Source: Deltaproteobacteria bacterium
GTDB lineage: Bacteria > Myxococcota_A > UBA9042
Assembly: GCA_020632665.1 (NCBI GenBank)
Contig: JACKFC010000003.1
Coordinates: forward strand, 1-64,000
Length of the DNA: 64,000 nt
Reading direction: 5' to 3'
Position numbers and translations under genes: made by a program. Within the stretch, counting starts at the first letter, position 1, and each line of letters opens with the position of its first letter. Below the pieces are notes generated by a model. It was not told the DNA's origin, did no database searches, and saw only the letters and a program-made list of their open reading frames with translations. Shown in pieces: positions 1 through 15,035 of the stretch.

Positions 1-542
1 CCGATCTCGACCAGCTCACCGCGCGAGACCAGCACCGTCCGGCCGGGCGCCAAGGCGTGCAGCGCCAGCATCAGCGCCGCCGCGCCGTTGTTCACCACCA
101 GCGCGTCCTCGGCGCGGCCGAGCCAACGCAGCAGCGGACGCAGCAGATCTTGTCGCGAGCCGCGCTCGCCGCGGTCGAGATCGAGCTCGAGGTTGCTGTA
201 GCCCGCCGCGGTCGCCGTGATCGCAGCCAGCGCCGCGGCCGAGAGGGGCGCGCGACCCGCGTTGGTGTGGATCAGCACGCCGGTGCCGTTCCAGACCGGC
301 CGCAGCCGGGGCCGCCCGAGGAGCTCGTCGACCTGGTGCAGTGCCGCCGCCTCGGCGCGGGCCAGGGCGTCGGCGTCGCCGATCTGACCGGCTGTGACGC
401 CATGCCGCAGCGCGGCGGCGACCTCGCGCGCGATCACGGTCGCCACCTCCGTGGTCACGGCAGCGCCGGCGAGCGGTGCACGCCGTAGCAAGGCGTCGAC
501 CGCAGGCAGCGCCCTCAGCAACGCACGTTGTTCTTCTTTCAT
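1..542 (-). CDS. selA: L-seryl-tRNA(Sec) selenium transferase, N-terminal part (runs off left edge)
   Basis: SelA is a PLP enzyme that converts seryl-tRNA(Sec) to selenocysteinyl-tRNA(Sec) with selenophosphate, in the cytoplasm. Reading the minus strand from an ATG at 542, the protein begins MKEEQRALLRALPAVD. It then shows the family's conserved N-terminal blocks: NGTGVLIHTNAGRAPL, GYSNLELDLDRGERGSR, ALVVNNGAAALML and VSRGELVEIG. About 180 residues are present; the PLP-lysine half lies outside the window. It is divergent from the ABC exporter gene at 603. selB, selD and the tRNA-Sec gene are not visible here. The reading frame is fully open to the edge, so nothing suggests a pseudogene. Confidence 0.9.
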   Translation of the reverse strand, partial: MKEEQRALLRALPAVDALLRRAPLAGAAVTTEVATVIAREVAAALRHGVTAGQIGDADALARAEAAALHQVDELLGRPRLRPVWNGTGVLIHTNAGRAPLSAAALAAITATAAGYSNLELDLDRGERGSRQDLLRPLLRWLGRAEDALVVNNGAAALMLALHALAPGRTVLVSRGELVEI

Positions 543-602
543 CGGGCCTCCTGGTCCGGATGGTAGCAGAACGCCCCTTCCCCGATGTAGCGTCCGGTCG
601 CC

Positions 603-2426
603 ATGCCGAACCCCTCGCCGCAGCCTGCAAGCTCGCTCACGACCTCCGCGCTGGTCCGCGCCTTCGCCGATCGCTACGCGCGGCGCTATGGCCCGGTCTA
701 CGCCCTCGGCTTGCTCTTCCTGGTCGCGACCAATTGGCTGACCGTGACGATGCCGGTGCTGGTCAAGGAGGTCTTCGACGGCCTCTCGACCGGCGCCGAC
801 GAGAGCGCGATCGAGCGGTTGGCGCTGTGGATCGCCCTGTGCGCGGTGACGATCATCGTCGTCCGCACGCTCTCTCGGGTGCTCTTCTTCAACCCGGGTC
901 GCACCATCGAATTCCGCCTGCGCAACGATATGCTCGACCGCCTGCTCGCGATGGGCGGCGACTATTTTCGCGGCGTTGCGCAGGGCGATATCGTCAGCCG
1001 CGCGACCAACGACGCCACCTTCGTCCGCGCCCTGGTCGGCTTCGCGGTGCTGAACCTGCTCAACCTGGTGCTCTCGGCTGGGATGGCGCTGTGGCGCATG
1101 CTGCAGACCGACGTGGTCTTGACCTTGCTCTGCATGATCCCGATGTCGCTGGCCTTCCTGGTGCTGCGCAAGGGGACCGGCAAGCTCTTCGGCGCGATGC
1201 GGGCCGGCCAGGTCGAGCTCGGCGCGCTCTCGGACCATATCCTCGAGACCTACAAGGGCATGGCCGCAATCGCGGTCGCCCACGCCGAGCCCGCCTTCCT
1301 CGCCCGCTTCGACCGCCACAACAGCCGCTACACCGCGATCAACCTCGAGGTCACGGCGCTGCGCTGCTTCATCCTGCCGCTGGCCAGCCAGACGGGCGGC
1401 CTCGCCGTCTTCGTGCTGCTCTTCTACGGCGGCAGCAAGGTCGCCAGCGGCGCCCTCACCATCGGCGATCTCGCGGCCTACGCGGCCTATATCGGCGTGC
1501 TCGTCAGCTCGTTGGTGATGGCCGGCTGGCTGGTGGCGAGCCTGCAGCGAGGCGTCGTCGCGCTCGAGCGGGTCTGGGAGATCGTCGGCCTGCAGCCCGA
1601 GCGCGGCCTCGGCACCGCATCGCTGCCCGCCAGCGGTGAAGGCGCCAGCCTGCAGGTCCGTGGCCTGACGTACCGCTACGCCAACGCCGCCGCCGAGGAC
1701 GCGCCGGCGCTGTACGACGTCGCGCTCGACGTCGCCCCCGGCAAGACCCTCGGCATCTACGGCCCGGTCGGCTCCGGCAAGTCGACCCTGGTCGCGCTCC
1801 TCTCCGGCGAGTTGGCGGCGCCGCAGGGCAGTATCCTCCTCGACGGCGTCGAGATCGGCGCGCTGCGCAGCGACGCCCTCGCCGCGTCGGTGGCGGTGGT
1901 GCCGCAGACGAGCTTCCTCTTCTCCCGTTCGTTGCGTGAGAACGTCGCCTTCGTCGACCCGCCGGACGCGATCGACGACGCCCGCGTCGACCGCGCCGTC
2001 GCCGCGGCACAGCTCACCGGCGACCTCGACCGCCTGCCGCAGGGCCTACAGACCGTGGTCGGCGAGCGCGGCCAGATGCTCTCGGGAGGCCAACGCCAAC
2101 GCGCCCAGCTCGCCCGCGCGCTCTACCGCGGCACCCGCCTGCTGGTGCTCGACGACGTGCTCTCGGCGCTCGATCACGAGACCGAGCTGCGGGTCCGGCG
2201 CGCGATCCGCAGCGAGCTCGCCGATGGCGCCGCGCGACCGACGCTCATCGTCGTCAGCAGCCGCCTCTCGGCGCTGGAAGAGGCCGATGAGATCGTGGTC
2301 CTCGACGGCGGACGCATCGTCGAGCGAGGCCGGCACGAGGCGTTGATCGCTGCCGATGGACCCTACGCCGAAGCGTGGGCCGCACAGAAAGAAGGCGAGA
2401 CGGAAGGGGAGCCCGAGGGCAGCTAG
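603..2426 (+). CDS. ABC exporter half-transporter, MdlA-like, with degenerate ATP site
   Basis: This 607-residue type IV ABC exporter has an N-terminal six-helix membrane domain (about residues 35-320) and a C-terminal nucleotide-binding domain. It has Walker A GPVGSGKST, Q-loop VPQTSFLFS, signature LSGGQRQR and Walker B LLVLDDVLSALD. The residue after Walker B is Asp instead of the catalytic Glu. The switch histidine is Ser (VVSSRLSAL where VISHRLSAL is expected). Asp after Walker B is typical of the degenerate subunit of heterodimeric exporters such as MdlA or BmrC. Loss of the histidine as well makes hydrolysis at this site unlikely. No partner half-transporter is adjacent. The substrate is unknown. 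Walker A and the signature are intact, so ATP binding is expected. Confidence 0.9.
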   Translation: MPNPSPQPASSLTTSALVRAFADRYARRYGPVYALGLLFLVATNWLTVTMPVLVKEVFDGLSTGADESAIERLALWIALCAVTIIVVRTLSRVLFFNPGRTIEFRLRNDMLDRLLAMGGDYFRGVAQGDIVSRATNDATFVRALVGFAVLNLLNLVLSAGMALWRMLQTDVVLTLLCMIPMSLAFLVLRKGTGKLFGAMRAGQVELGALSDHILETYKGMAAIAVAHAEPAFLARFDRHNSRYTAINLEVTALRCFILPLASQTGGLAVFVLLFYGGSKVASGALTIGDLAAYAAYIGVLVSSLVMAGWLVASLQRGVVALERVWEIVGLQPERGLGTASLPASGEGASLQVRGLTYRYANAAAEDAPALYDVALDVAPGKTLGIYGPVGSGKSTLVALLSGELAAPQGSILLDGVEIGALRSDALAASVAVVPQTSFLFSRSLRENVAFVDPPDAIDDARVDRAVAAAQLTGDLDRLPQGLQTVVGERGQMLSGGQRQRAQLARALYRGTRLLVLDDVLSALDHETELRVRRAIRSELADGAARPTLIVVSSRLSALEEADEIVVLDGGRIVERGRHEALIAADGPYAEAWAAQKEGETEGEPEGS

Positions 2427-3151
2427 CGATTGCGACGGCGGATGTGGACGTCGTAGATCATCCGACCGCCCTTCTTCTCGCCGTGCGTCAGCGACAGCAG
2501 ACCGAGGTGGAGCTGCGCGATCTTGCCCGTCTCCATGCGGATCGTGACGCGATCGTCGTCGATGATCGCCGCCACCTCGCAGGTACCCAAGCGCGGGTGC
2601 TGCAGCCAATCGCCGACCCGGAGCTGCGGCATCTCGGCCGGCTCGAGCAGACGCGAAGGCATCGCCTCCATCGCCGCGCGGCCAGAGCGAACCTGCTCGC
2701 TGACCTCGTCGTGGTTGTTGACCGCGACGTCGAGCCAGCGCGCGAAGCCCACGTCAGGGTCCTGGTAGCGACGCAGCGTGATGTCGTCGAAGGTCTGCGC
2801 CATCAGCTCGACGCTCGCCGAGACCGCCTCGACCAGCAGGCCGGCGGCACAGGTGCCGTCCTCGCCAACCAGCGCGACGCGCACGACCAGGTCGGGCTCG
2901 CCGCGCTGCTCGGAGGCGACCGCGTCGAGGCTGGAGACCATGCGGCGGCCCGGGTGCGGCATCGGCTCGCCGAAGCTGCCGTCCTCCTGCACCGCGCGCA
3001 CCAGTGCGTCCTGCACGTAGCCGCTACCGTGGATCCACCCCGAGCCGATGCGGTAGTCGGCAACGAGGCTCTGCAGCGTGGCGACGACCGGCATGCCAGG
3101 GGGAAGCTCGCCGACGAATCGGCGACCCTCTCGCGTCTCGGTGAAGATCAT
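2423..3151 (-). CDS. PPC/DUF296-domain protein with C-terminal small beta-barrel-like domain
   Basis: The protein has 242 residues. Residues about 10-140 match the prokaryotic/plant conserved PPC (DUF296) fold, with ELPPGMPVVATLQSLVADY followed by a Gly-rich turn (GSGWIHGSGYVQDALV). PPC proteins form trimers; plant members are AT-hook nuclear proteins and the bacterial roles are poorly known. The C-terminal ~70 residues start LRVGDWLQHPRLGTCEV, which resembles CarD/KOW-type beta-barrels that bind RNA polymerase or nucleic acid; that likeness is my inference. The ATG at 3151 follows GGAGCGAG. The gene is convergent with the ABC exporter, and their stop codons overlap. Confidence 0.7.
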   Translation of the reverse strand: MIFTETREGRRFVGELPPGMPVVATLQSLVADYRIGSGWIHGSGYVQDALVRAVQEDGSFGEPMPHPGRRMVSSLDAVASEQRGEPDLVVRVALVGEDGTCAAGLLVEAVSASVELMAQTFDDITLRRYQDPDVGFARWLDVAVNNHDEVSEQVRSGRAAMEAMPSRLLEPAEMPQLRVGDWLQHPRLGTCEVAAIIDDDRVTIRMETGKIAQLHLGLLSLTHGEKKGGRMIYDVHIRRRNR

Positions 3152-3269
3152 GACTCGCTCCGGGAAGGGTCGACGTGGCCGAAGGATGCGGCCCGTCTCC
3201 CGTGACGAGGCGAGAGCCTATGGAGGGGGAAGGGCGAAGTCAACGCGTGCGCCACCTTCGACCGCAGCG

Positions 3270-3689
3270 TCACCACATCTCCCAGGATCGGCGGATGGGC
3301 TTGACGTCGTCAGGACGCGGCTGCAGCCCGAGGTCCTCGCGCGTCGCGCCGACCCGTGCCGACCAGCCGCGTTTCAGGTCGGGCCGGTGGATCAGCCGCT
3401 CGATGCCGCGATCGCGGGCCTCGGTCCAGAGCCGCTGCGGCAGGCCGCTGACCGCCAGCGCGAGCAGGAATGCCAGCGCCAACGCGATCGCCATCGGCAA
3501 GCGATCGGGCTGCGACGAGCGTTCCGCTGCGGCGCAAACCGCCAAGAACTCTGCGGCTTCGGCCGGGTCGAGGCCGATGTGTTCGGGGACCGTGGTGGTC
3601 GCGTCTTCCGGCTGCACCGCGCCCGAGAGGGGGCGCCGACGCATTCGGCCGAACCGACCGCGCGGGGGTCTCGCGCTCCGCCTCGCCAT
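3270..3689 (-). CDS. Hypothetical single-pass membrane protein
   Basis: This predicted 139-residue protein has one clear hydrophobic segment (PMAIALALAFLLALAVSGL) in its middle. The N-terminal part is Arg-rich and the C-terminal tail is hydrophilic and charged. The ATG at 3689 has a good ribosome site (GGAGG, five bases upstream), which is why I prefer it to the upstream ATG at 3728. I recognise no family. It lies between the PPC gene and the giant lipoprotein gene, on the opposite strand to the latter. Confidence 0.5.
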   Translation of the reverse strand: MARRSARPPRGRFGRMRRRPLSGAVQPEDATTTVPEHIGLDPAEAAEFLAVCAAAERSSQPDRLPMAIALALAFLLALAVSGLPQRLWTEARDRGIERLIHRPDLKRGWSARVGATREDLGLQPRPDDVKPIRRSWEMW

Positions 3690-3893
3690 CCAGGCCTCCA
3701 TCGGCCGCGCCACCGAGGCGCCGGCCACCCCACAAGGCTAGCGGGCCAGCGGTACGACGGCCAGGGTTCGGCGGGCATCTGCGCGATCTCGGGCCCATCG
3801 TCTGTGGTTCCAACCTTGAATGCGGCGGCAAAAACTCGCAAAGTCTCACACCTGCCCGCCGGATTCGGGCCCGCCTTGTACCCAGGATTCCTG

Positions 3894-10495
<6,602 letters not shown>

Positions 10496-10505
<10 letters not shown>

Positions 10506-10532
10506 CGGCGCGATGCAGCCTTAGCGGCGCGA
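10496..10532 (+). repeat. Short tandem duplication spanning a stop codon
   Basis: Two 18-base copies (10496-10513 and 10515-10532) differ at one base, with a period of 19. Each carries a TAG; the first TAG ends the giant lipoprotein gene. Confidence 0.85.
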
Positions 10533-10545
10533 AGTCGTCGTTGCG

Positions 10546-11712
10546 CTAGCCGAGTCGGCGGGCCGAGAGCGGACCCGCCGACTCGCCGTGCAGCATCACG
10601 CCGGCGAGCATCTGCGCGGCGCGGACGGCCATGCCGATGCCGTGGCCCGTGAAGCCGCCGACGACGTAGATCTGCGGGTGCTGCGGCAGCGCCCCGATCA
10701 GCGGCAGACCATCGGCCGAGAAGCCCATGATCCCGGCCCAGCGGTACTCGACCTTCTTGCCACGCAGCGCCTCGAAGTGCTGGTGCAGGAAGGCCTCGAG
10801 CGCCTGTTGGATCTCGGGGTGCGGCACGTCGGCGACGCCGACCTCGGCCTCGCGCGCGAGCTGCCGGAAGCCACCGATCAGCACCCGCCCATCGGCCAGC
10901 TGGCGGAAATAATCCAGCACGAAATTGCAGTAGCAGGGCGCGGCCATCATCGGCGCGACCGGCTCGGTCACCAGAATCTGGCCGCGCGTCGGGTAGATCT
11001 TGTCTTCGAACCACGGGTGCAGCAGCGAGGAATAGCCATTGGTCGCCATCACCACGAAGGGCGCACGGAACGCCCTGCGGTGGGTCCGGATCACCACCGT
11101 GTCGTCGTCCTCGACCTCGATCGCGCGGACCTCGTGGTGCGGATAGAAGGTCGCGCCACAATGCGCCGCGATCGACTCGACCAGCTTGCGCGGGTGGACC
11201 TCGCCGTCGTCGTGGTAGAGCACGCCGCCGAAGAACTCGCGCGCGCCCAGCTCCTTCGCGATATGGGCCTCGTCGACCACCGAGACGTCGATGCCGCGCT
11301 GCTGCATCAGCGCCGCGGCGTCCTTCAACTCACCGAGCTCGTGCGCGGTGCCGGCCAGCGAGTAGGTCCCACGCTGGCGGAAGTCGCATTGCGCGCCGTG
11401 ACCCTCGACGAAGACCTCGCGGATCAGCCGGATATTGTCCTGCGAGAGCTGCCAGAGCTGGCGCGCCAGGTCGGGGCCGTGGCGCGAGACCTGACGGGTA
11501 TAATGCTCGACCGAGCCGCAGGTGACGAAGCCGGCGTTGCGGCCCGTCGCGCCGGACGCGAGGTCGCCCTTGTCGAGGACGACCACGTCCATCCCGGCGT
11601 CCTTGAGCCAATACGCCGTCGAGAAGCCCGAAATTCCGCCGCCGATGATCACGACGTCGGCTTCCACCGGCGCCTCGCCGAACGACTTGTCCAGCCAATA
11701 CGGTACCGTCAT
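10546..11712 (-). CDS. FAD-dependent amine/amino-acid oxidoreductase (DAO family)
   Basis: The protein has 388 residues. The N-terminal Rossmann motif VVIIGGGISGFSTAYWL binds FAD. RNAGFV and the C-terminal GGFTGHGIGMAVRAAQ block are typical of the D-amino-acid oxidase superfamily, closest in style to gamma-glutamylputrescine oxidase (PuuB/OrdL). It would oxidise an amine or N-substituted amino acid with O2 in the cytoplasm; the substrate cannot be set from sequence. Its ATG at 11712 overlaps the TGA of the upstream acetyltransferase gene (ATGA), so the two are probably translationally coupled. Confidence 0.85.
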   Translation of the reverse strand: MTVPYWLDKSFGEAPVEADVVIIGGGISGFSTAYWLKDAGMDVVVLDKGDLASGATGRNAGFVTCGSVEHYTRQVSRHGPDLARQLWQLSQDNIRLIREVFVEGHGAQCDFRQRGTYSLAGTAHELGELKDAAALMQQRGIDVSVVDEAHIAKELGAREFFGGVLYHDDGEVHPRKLVESIAAHCGATFYPHHEVRAIEVEDDDTVVIRTHRRAFRAPFVVMATNGYSSLLHPWFEDKIYPTRGQILVTEPVAPMMAAPCYCNFVLDYFRQLADGRVLIGGFRQLAREAEVGVADVPHPEIQQALEAFLHQHFEALRGKKVEYRWAGIMGFSADGLPLIGALPQHPQIYVVGGFTGHGIGMAVRAAQMLAGVMLHGESAGPLSARRLG

Positions 11713-12341
11713 CGCGTCACTCCCGCGCGGCCCCCCGGCCGCCCCGCTGCGCCATCGAAGGCGAGCACCATCTCGATCGCCGTACACCGGCAGGGGTTTC
11801 CGTCCCGGCTGCAGACGTAGTCGACCTCGGCCCAATAGTCGACGTGCTCGGCGACGGCGGAAAAGCCCAACCGCTGCAGATAGCGCCGCGAGCTGTCGTT
11901 CGGCGATTCCTTCCACGAATGGGTGACCACGCCGGCCGCGCCGAGCGCCCGCAGGTCGGCCAGGGCACGCGCCGCCATCGCCGGCCCGACACCGCGTCCG
12001 CGCGCTGCAGGAGCGACCCACGCCGATTGGAAATAGGCCGCTTGCTCCTGCGCAAAGGGCCACCGGTCCGGGCGCAACCCGCTGCCGCGGCCTTCGCTCC
12101 AACGCCCGGGCGGCAAGGCGAAGCGGAAGCCGAGCAGCGTACCGTCGGCGTCGTCCCGCGCGACGTGGCTGCAGACCCGCGCGCCGTCGGTCGATCGCGC
12201 CAGGGTCTCGGTCACGGTCGCCACGTCCCAATAGCCCGGCCCGACGACCCGGTCGGCCAACGCCACCACATCGCCGATATCGGCCGCGGACATCGGCGTG
12301 ATCGAGAAGCTCTGCGTGGGCAGGGGGGGCACATCGTTCAT
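11709..12341 (-). CDS. GNAT-family N-acetyltransferase
   Basis: This protein of about 210 residues has the GNAT acetyl-CoA loop AWVAPAARGRGVGPAMAARAL in mid-protein, and a later helix (SSRRYLQRLGFSAV) where GNAT proteins carry the Asn/Tyr motif. The acceptor is unknown. An alternative ATG at 12350 would add three residues; neither start has a strong ribosome site. It is the first gene of a pair with the FAD oxidoreductase, with a 4-base stop/start overlap. Both acting on an amine substrate is plausible but unproven. Confidence 0.8.
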   Translation of the reverse strand: MNDVPPLPTQSFSITPMSAADIGDVVALADRVVGPGYWDVATVTETLARSTDGARVCSHVARDDADGTLLGFRFALPPGRWSEGRGSGLRPDRWPFAQEQAAYFQSAWVAPAARGRGVGPAMAARALADLRALGAAGVVTHSWKESPNDSSRRYLQRLGFSAVAEHVDYWAEVDYVCSRDGNPCRCTAIEMVLAFDGAAGRPGGRAGVTR

Positions 12342-12450
12342 CGCGCGCATCGTCGCCGCGGTGTGTCGTCGCGGCAAGGGGCGGCGGGCGCGAGCCGGTT
12401 GGGGGTGTGCGCCGCGAGCGGTGCGCGCTATGCTCGCGCGCGGAGGCTCG

Positions 12451-13107
12451 ATGTCGGATACCCCCAGCCAACCCGCCCCGCCTGCTCGCTGGATCGCCGC
12501 CGCCGCGGTCTTGCTGGTGTTGCTGAGCCTCTCGATCCGGTCGACTTGGGAGCAGGTCGCCGCCTTCGATCGCGCCATCGCGGCGGAGCAGGACGGCCGG
12601 ATCGACGACGCGATCGTCGAGTACCGCTGGACCATGCGCTGGACCACGCCGTGGGGACCGCGCGACGCCGCCGCAGCCGCCGCCTTGGTCCGCATCGCAG
12701 ACGCGGCCGAGGCCAGCCGGCCGGAGCGCGCGGCCTTCGCCCTGGACGCGGCGCGCTCGGGCGCGATCGCCTCGCGTTGGCTGCTGCAGCCACACGCCGA
12801 TATCCTCGCCGCCGCCAACGCCCGCCTCCCGGGCCTGTGGCTGCGCGTCGCCGAGCGCCGTGGCGATCCGCGTGACAAGGACGCGCTGCGCCGCCGGCTG
12901 GAGGCGGACGTCGCCCGACCGGTCGGCGTGCCAGGTTGGTTGGCGCTGCTGGTGGCGCTGGGGTTCGGGTTGTGGACCTTCGGTCTATGGCGCGGGCTCT
13001 CGCGCGGCTTCGACGAGCAAGGGCGCTTCGGGCCTGCCGGCTGGCGCTGGCTGGCGGCATCGGCGCTGGGGATGGCGACCTGGGCGACAGCCCTGTGGCT
13101 GGGCTGA
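12451..13107 (+). CDS. Hypothetical membrane protein, three predicted helices
   Basis: The protein has 218 residues. The first hydrophobic segment is near residues 11-28 (WIAAAAVLLVLLSLSI), followed by a helical Ala-rich region (residues 35-150) and two closing helices (GWLALLVALGFGLWTF and WLAASALGMATWATALWL). The middle region looks TPR-like in amphipathic character but I cannot assign a family. The ATG at 12451 follows GGAGG with four bases between, which favours it over the ATG at 12430. The gene is divergent from the acetyltransferase and directly precedes fpr. Confidence 0.65.
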   Translation: MSDTPSQPAPPARWIAAAAVLLVLLSLSIRSTWEQVAAFDRAIAAEQDGRIDDAIVEYRWTMRWTTPWGPRDAAAAAALVRIADAAEASRPERAAFALDAARSGAIASRWLLQPHADILAAANARLPGLWLRVAERRGDPRDKDALRRRLEADVARPVGVPGWLALLVALGFGLWTFGLWRGLSRGFDEQGRFGPAGWRWLAASALGMATWATALWLG

Positions 13108-13128
13108 GGCGCCGGACGGGGGGACGTG

Positions 13129-13884
13129 ATGGGCGAAGCGACAACCGAGGATTGGATCGAGCTCCGCTTGGGCAATCGACGTGATTGGGCCGAGCAGCTC
13201 GCGACCTTCGTCTTCGACGGCTGGGAAGCCGACTTCGACGCTGGCCAATACGTGACCCTGGCCAAACCGATCGACGGCTCCTTGATCCAGCGGCACTACT
13301 CGATCGCGTCGCGCCCTGGCGACCCGCTCGAGCTCTACCTCACGATCGTCCCCGAGGGCGCGCTGACGCCGTATCTCTTCGCGATGGAGCCGGGTGACCA
13401 CCTGCTCTGTTGGCCGGGCCCGCGCGGCAAATTCACCCTCGACAAGGTCCCGGACGCCCGCGATCTCTGGCTGGTCGGGACCGGCACGGGCCTCGCTCCC
13501 TTCCTCTCGATGCTGCGCGACGGCAAGGTCTGGCAGCGCTTCGAGCACGTCGTCCTGGTGCACAGCGTTCGCTTCGGCGAGGACCTCGGCTACCGCGCCG
13601 AGATCGAAGAGATGGCCGAGAAATCGGCCGGTCGGCTGCGCTACGTCCCGGCGACCAGCCGAGAAGGCAGCGACGGCGCGATCGAGGGCCGGATCACCGT
13701 CGCCCTCGACGACGGCCGGCTCGAGGCGATGGCGGGCCTCTCGCTCACCGCGACCGAGAGCCAAGTCATGCTCTGCGGCAACCCGGCGATGCTCGAGGAC
13801 ATGAAGACCCGCTTGGAGTCGCGCGGGATGCTGATCCACCGCAAGTTTCGGCCCGGCTGCGTGCACATGGAGAAGTATTGGTGA
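13129..13884 (+). CDS. fpr: Ferredoxin/flavodoxin-NADP+ reductase
   Basis: This FAD enzyme of about 251 residues moves electrons between NADPH and ferredoxin or flavodoxin. The FAD site RHYSIASRPGD, the NADPH-binding VGTGTGLAPFLSML, the MLCGNPAML block and the C-terminal aromatic YW end are all characteristic of bacterial Fpr. Start choice: ATG at 13129 after GGGGGGA; a GTG three bases upstream is possible. The downstream ArgE-like gene begins with a GTG overlapping this gene's TGA. Confidence 0.92.
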   Translation: MGEATTEDWIELRLGNRRDWAEQLATFVFDGWEADFDAGQYVTLAKPIDGSLIQRHYSIASRPGDPLELYLTIVPEGALTPYLFAMEPGDHLLCWPGPRGKFTLDKVPDARDLWLVGTGTGLAPFLSMLRDGKVWQRFEHVVLVHSVRFGEDLGYRAEIEEMAEKSAGRLRYVPATSREGSDGAIEGRITVALDDGRLEAMAGLSLTATESQVMLCGNPAMLEDMKTRLESRGMLIHRKFRPGCVHMEKYW

Positions 13885-15035
13885 GCCGAGGCGCGCCCGA
13901 CGTCGTCGCCGACCTCGCCACGCTGGTCGCGTTTCCCACCGTCTCGTCGCGGCCGAATTTGGCGCTGCAGGCCTTCCTCGCCGAGCGCTGCGAGGCCCTC
14001 GGCTTCACCGTGGAGCGCTTCGAAGATCCCGAAGAGACGGGCAAGGCGACGCTGATCTGCCGCGCTGGCCCGGACGACGCCGATGGCTTGGTCCTCTCCG
14101 GCCATACCGACGTCGTGCCCACCGAGGGCCAGCCTTGGTCCAGCGATCCGTTTCGCGTCGACGCCCGTGACGGCCGGCTGCACGGTCGCGGCACCGCCGA
14201 CATGAAGGGCTATGTCGCGGCCTGTCTCGCGGCCTTGCACGCGCTCTCGCTCGGCAACCTCCGCCGCCAGCTCGTGCTGGTCTGGACCCACGACGAAGAG
14301 ATCGGCTGCCGCGGTTCCGCCAAGCTCGCCGCGGCGATGCGCGCCCGCGACGCGCGGCTGCCCTCGGCCTGCTGGATCGGTGAGCCGACCGGCATGCGGC
14401 TGCTGCGCCGCCACGCCGGCCACGTCGCGGTCGAGCTGCGCTGCCGCGGCCAGGCCGCCCACTCCGCCTATCCGGAGCTCGGCGCCAACGCCCTCGTCGC
14501 GGCGATGCGTCTCGCCGAGGCCGCGGTCGGCACCGCCCCCGCGTTGCGCGCCGCGGCACTGCAGGCCGGCGACGCCAGCGGCCGCGTCCCACTCAACGTC
14601 GCCAGCCTGCACAGCGGCGACGCGGTCAATATCGTCCCCGACGCGGCGACCCTGCGGCTCGGCTTCCGCCCTCCGCCCGGTTGCGGGCACGAGCCCTTCC
14701 TCGCCGCGCTCGACGCCGCGTTCGCCGCGGCAGAGCTGCCCGCCGGGACCACCTTCGAGCGCGACGTGCTGCGGGTCACGCCTTCGCTGCGGACCGCCGC
14801 AGATACCGAGCTCGAGCGGCTGCTCGGACCGCACCTGCACGACGACGGCGGCGACGATTGCGCCGGCTTCGCGACCGACGGCGGCAACCTCGCCAGCTTG
14901 GGCTGCGCGCCGTTGATCTTCGGTCCGGGGCGGATCGAGGTCGCCCATCAGGCCGACGAATACGTCGAAGAGGCCGAGCTGCGCGGCTCGGTCGCGGTGA
15001 TCCGCGACGTCGTGGCGAGGGCGATCGCCGGCTAG
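13881..15035 (+). CDS. argE: Acetylornithine deacetylase-like M20 metallopeptidase
   Basis: The protein has 384 residues from a GTG that overlaps the fpr stop (GTGA). The M20 family zinc motifs are intact: SGHTDVVPT, GRGTADMKGY, THDEEIGCRGS, IGEPTGM and a dimerisation-domain segment GQAAHSAYPELG. The pattern matches ArgE and the related succinyl-diaminopimelate desuccinylases, and GRGTADMKG is typical of ArgE. It would release acetate from N2-acetylornithine in arginine synthesis. No other arg genes are nearby, so a different N-acyl substrate cannot be excluded. Confidence 0.85.
   Translation: MSRGAPDVVADLATLVAFPTVSSRPNLALQAFLAERCEALGFTVERFEDPEETGKATLICRAGPDDADGLVLSGHTDVVPTEGQPWSSDPFRVDARDGRLHGRGTADMKGYVAACLAALHALSLGNLRRQLVLVWTHDEEIGCRGSAKLAAAMRARDARLPSACWIGEPTGMRLLRRHAGHVAVELRCRGQAAHSAYPELGANALVAAMRLAEAAVGTAPALRAAALQAGDASGRVPLNVASLHSGDAVNIVPDAATLRLGFRPPPGCGHEPFLAALDAAFAAAELPAGTTFERDVLRVTPSLRTAADTELERLLGPHLHDDGGDDCAGFATDGGNLASLGCAPLIFGPGRIEVAHQADEYVEEAELRGSVAVIRDVVARAIAG

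Noticed and set aside
3078..3893. Upstream extension of the giant lipoprotein reading frame
   Set aside because: The extension is Arg/Pro/Gly-rich without family features and would bury the lipoprotein signal at 3894.
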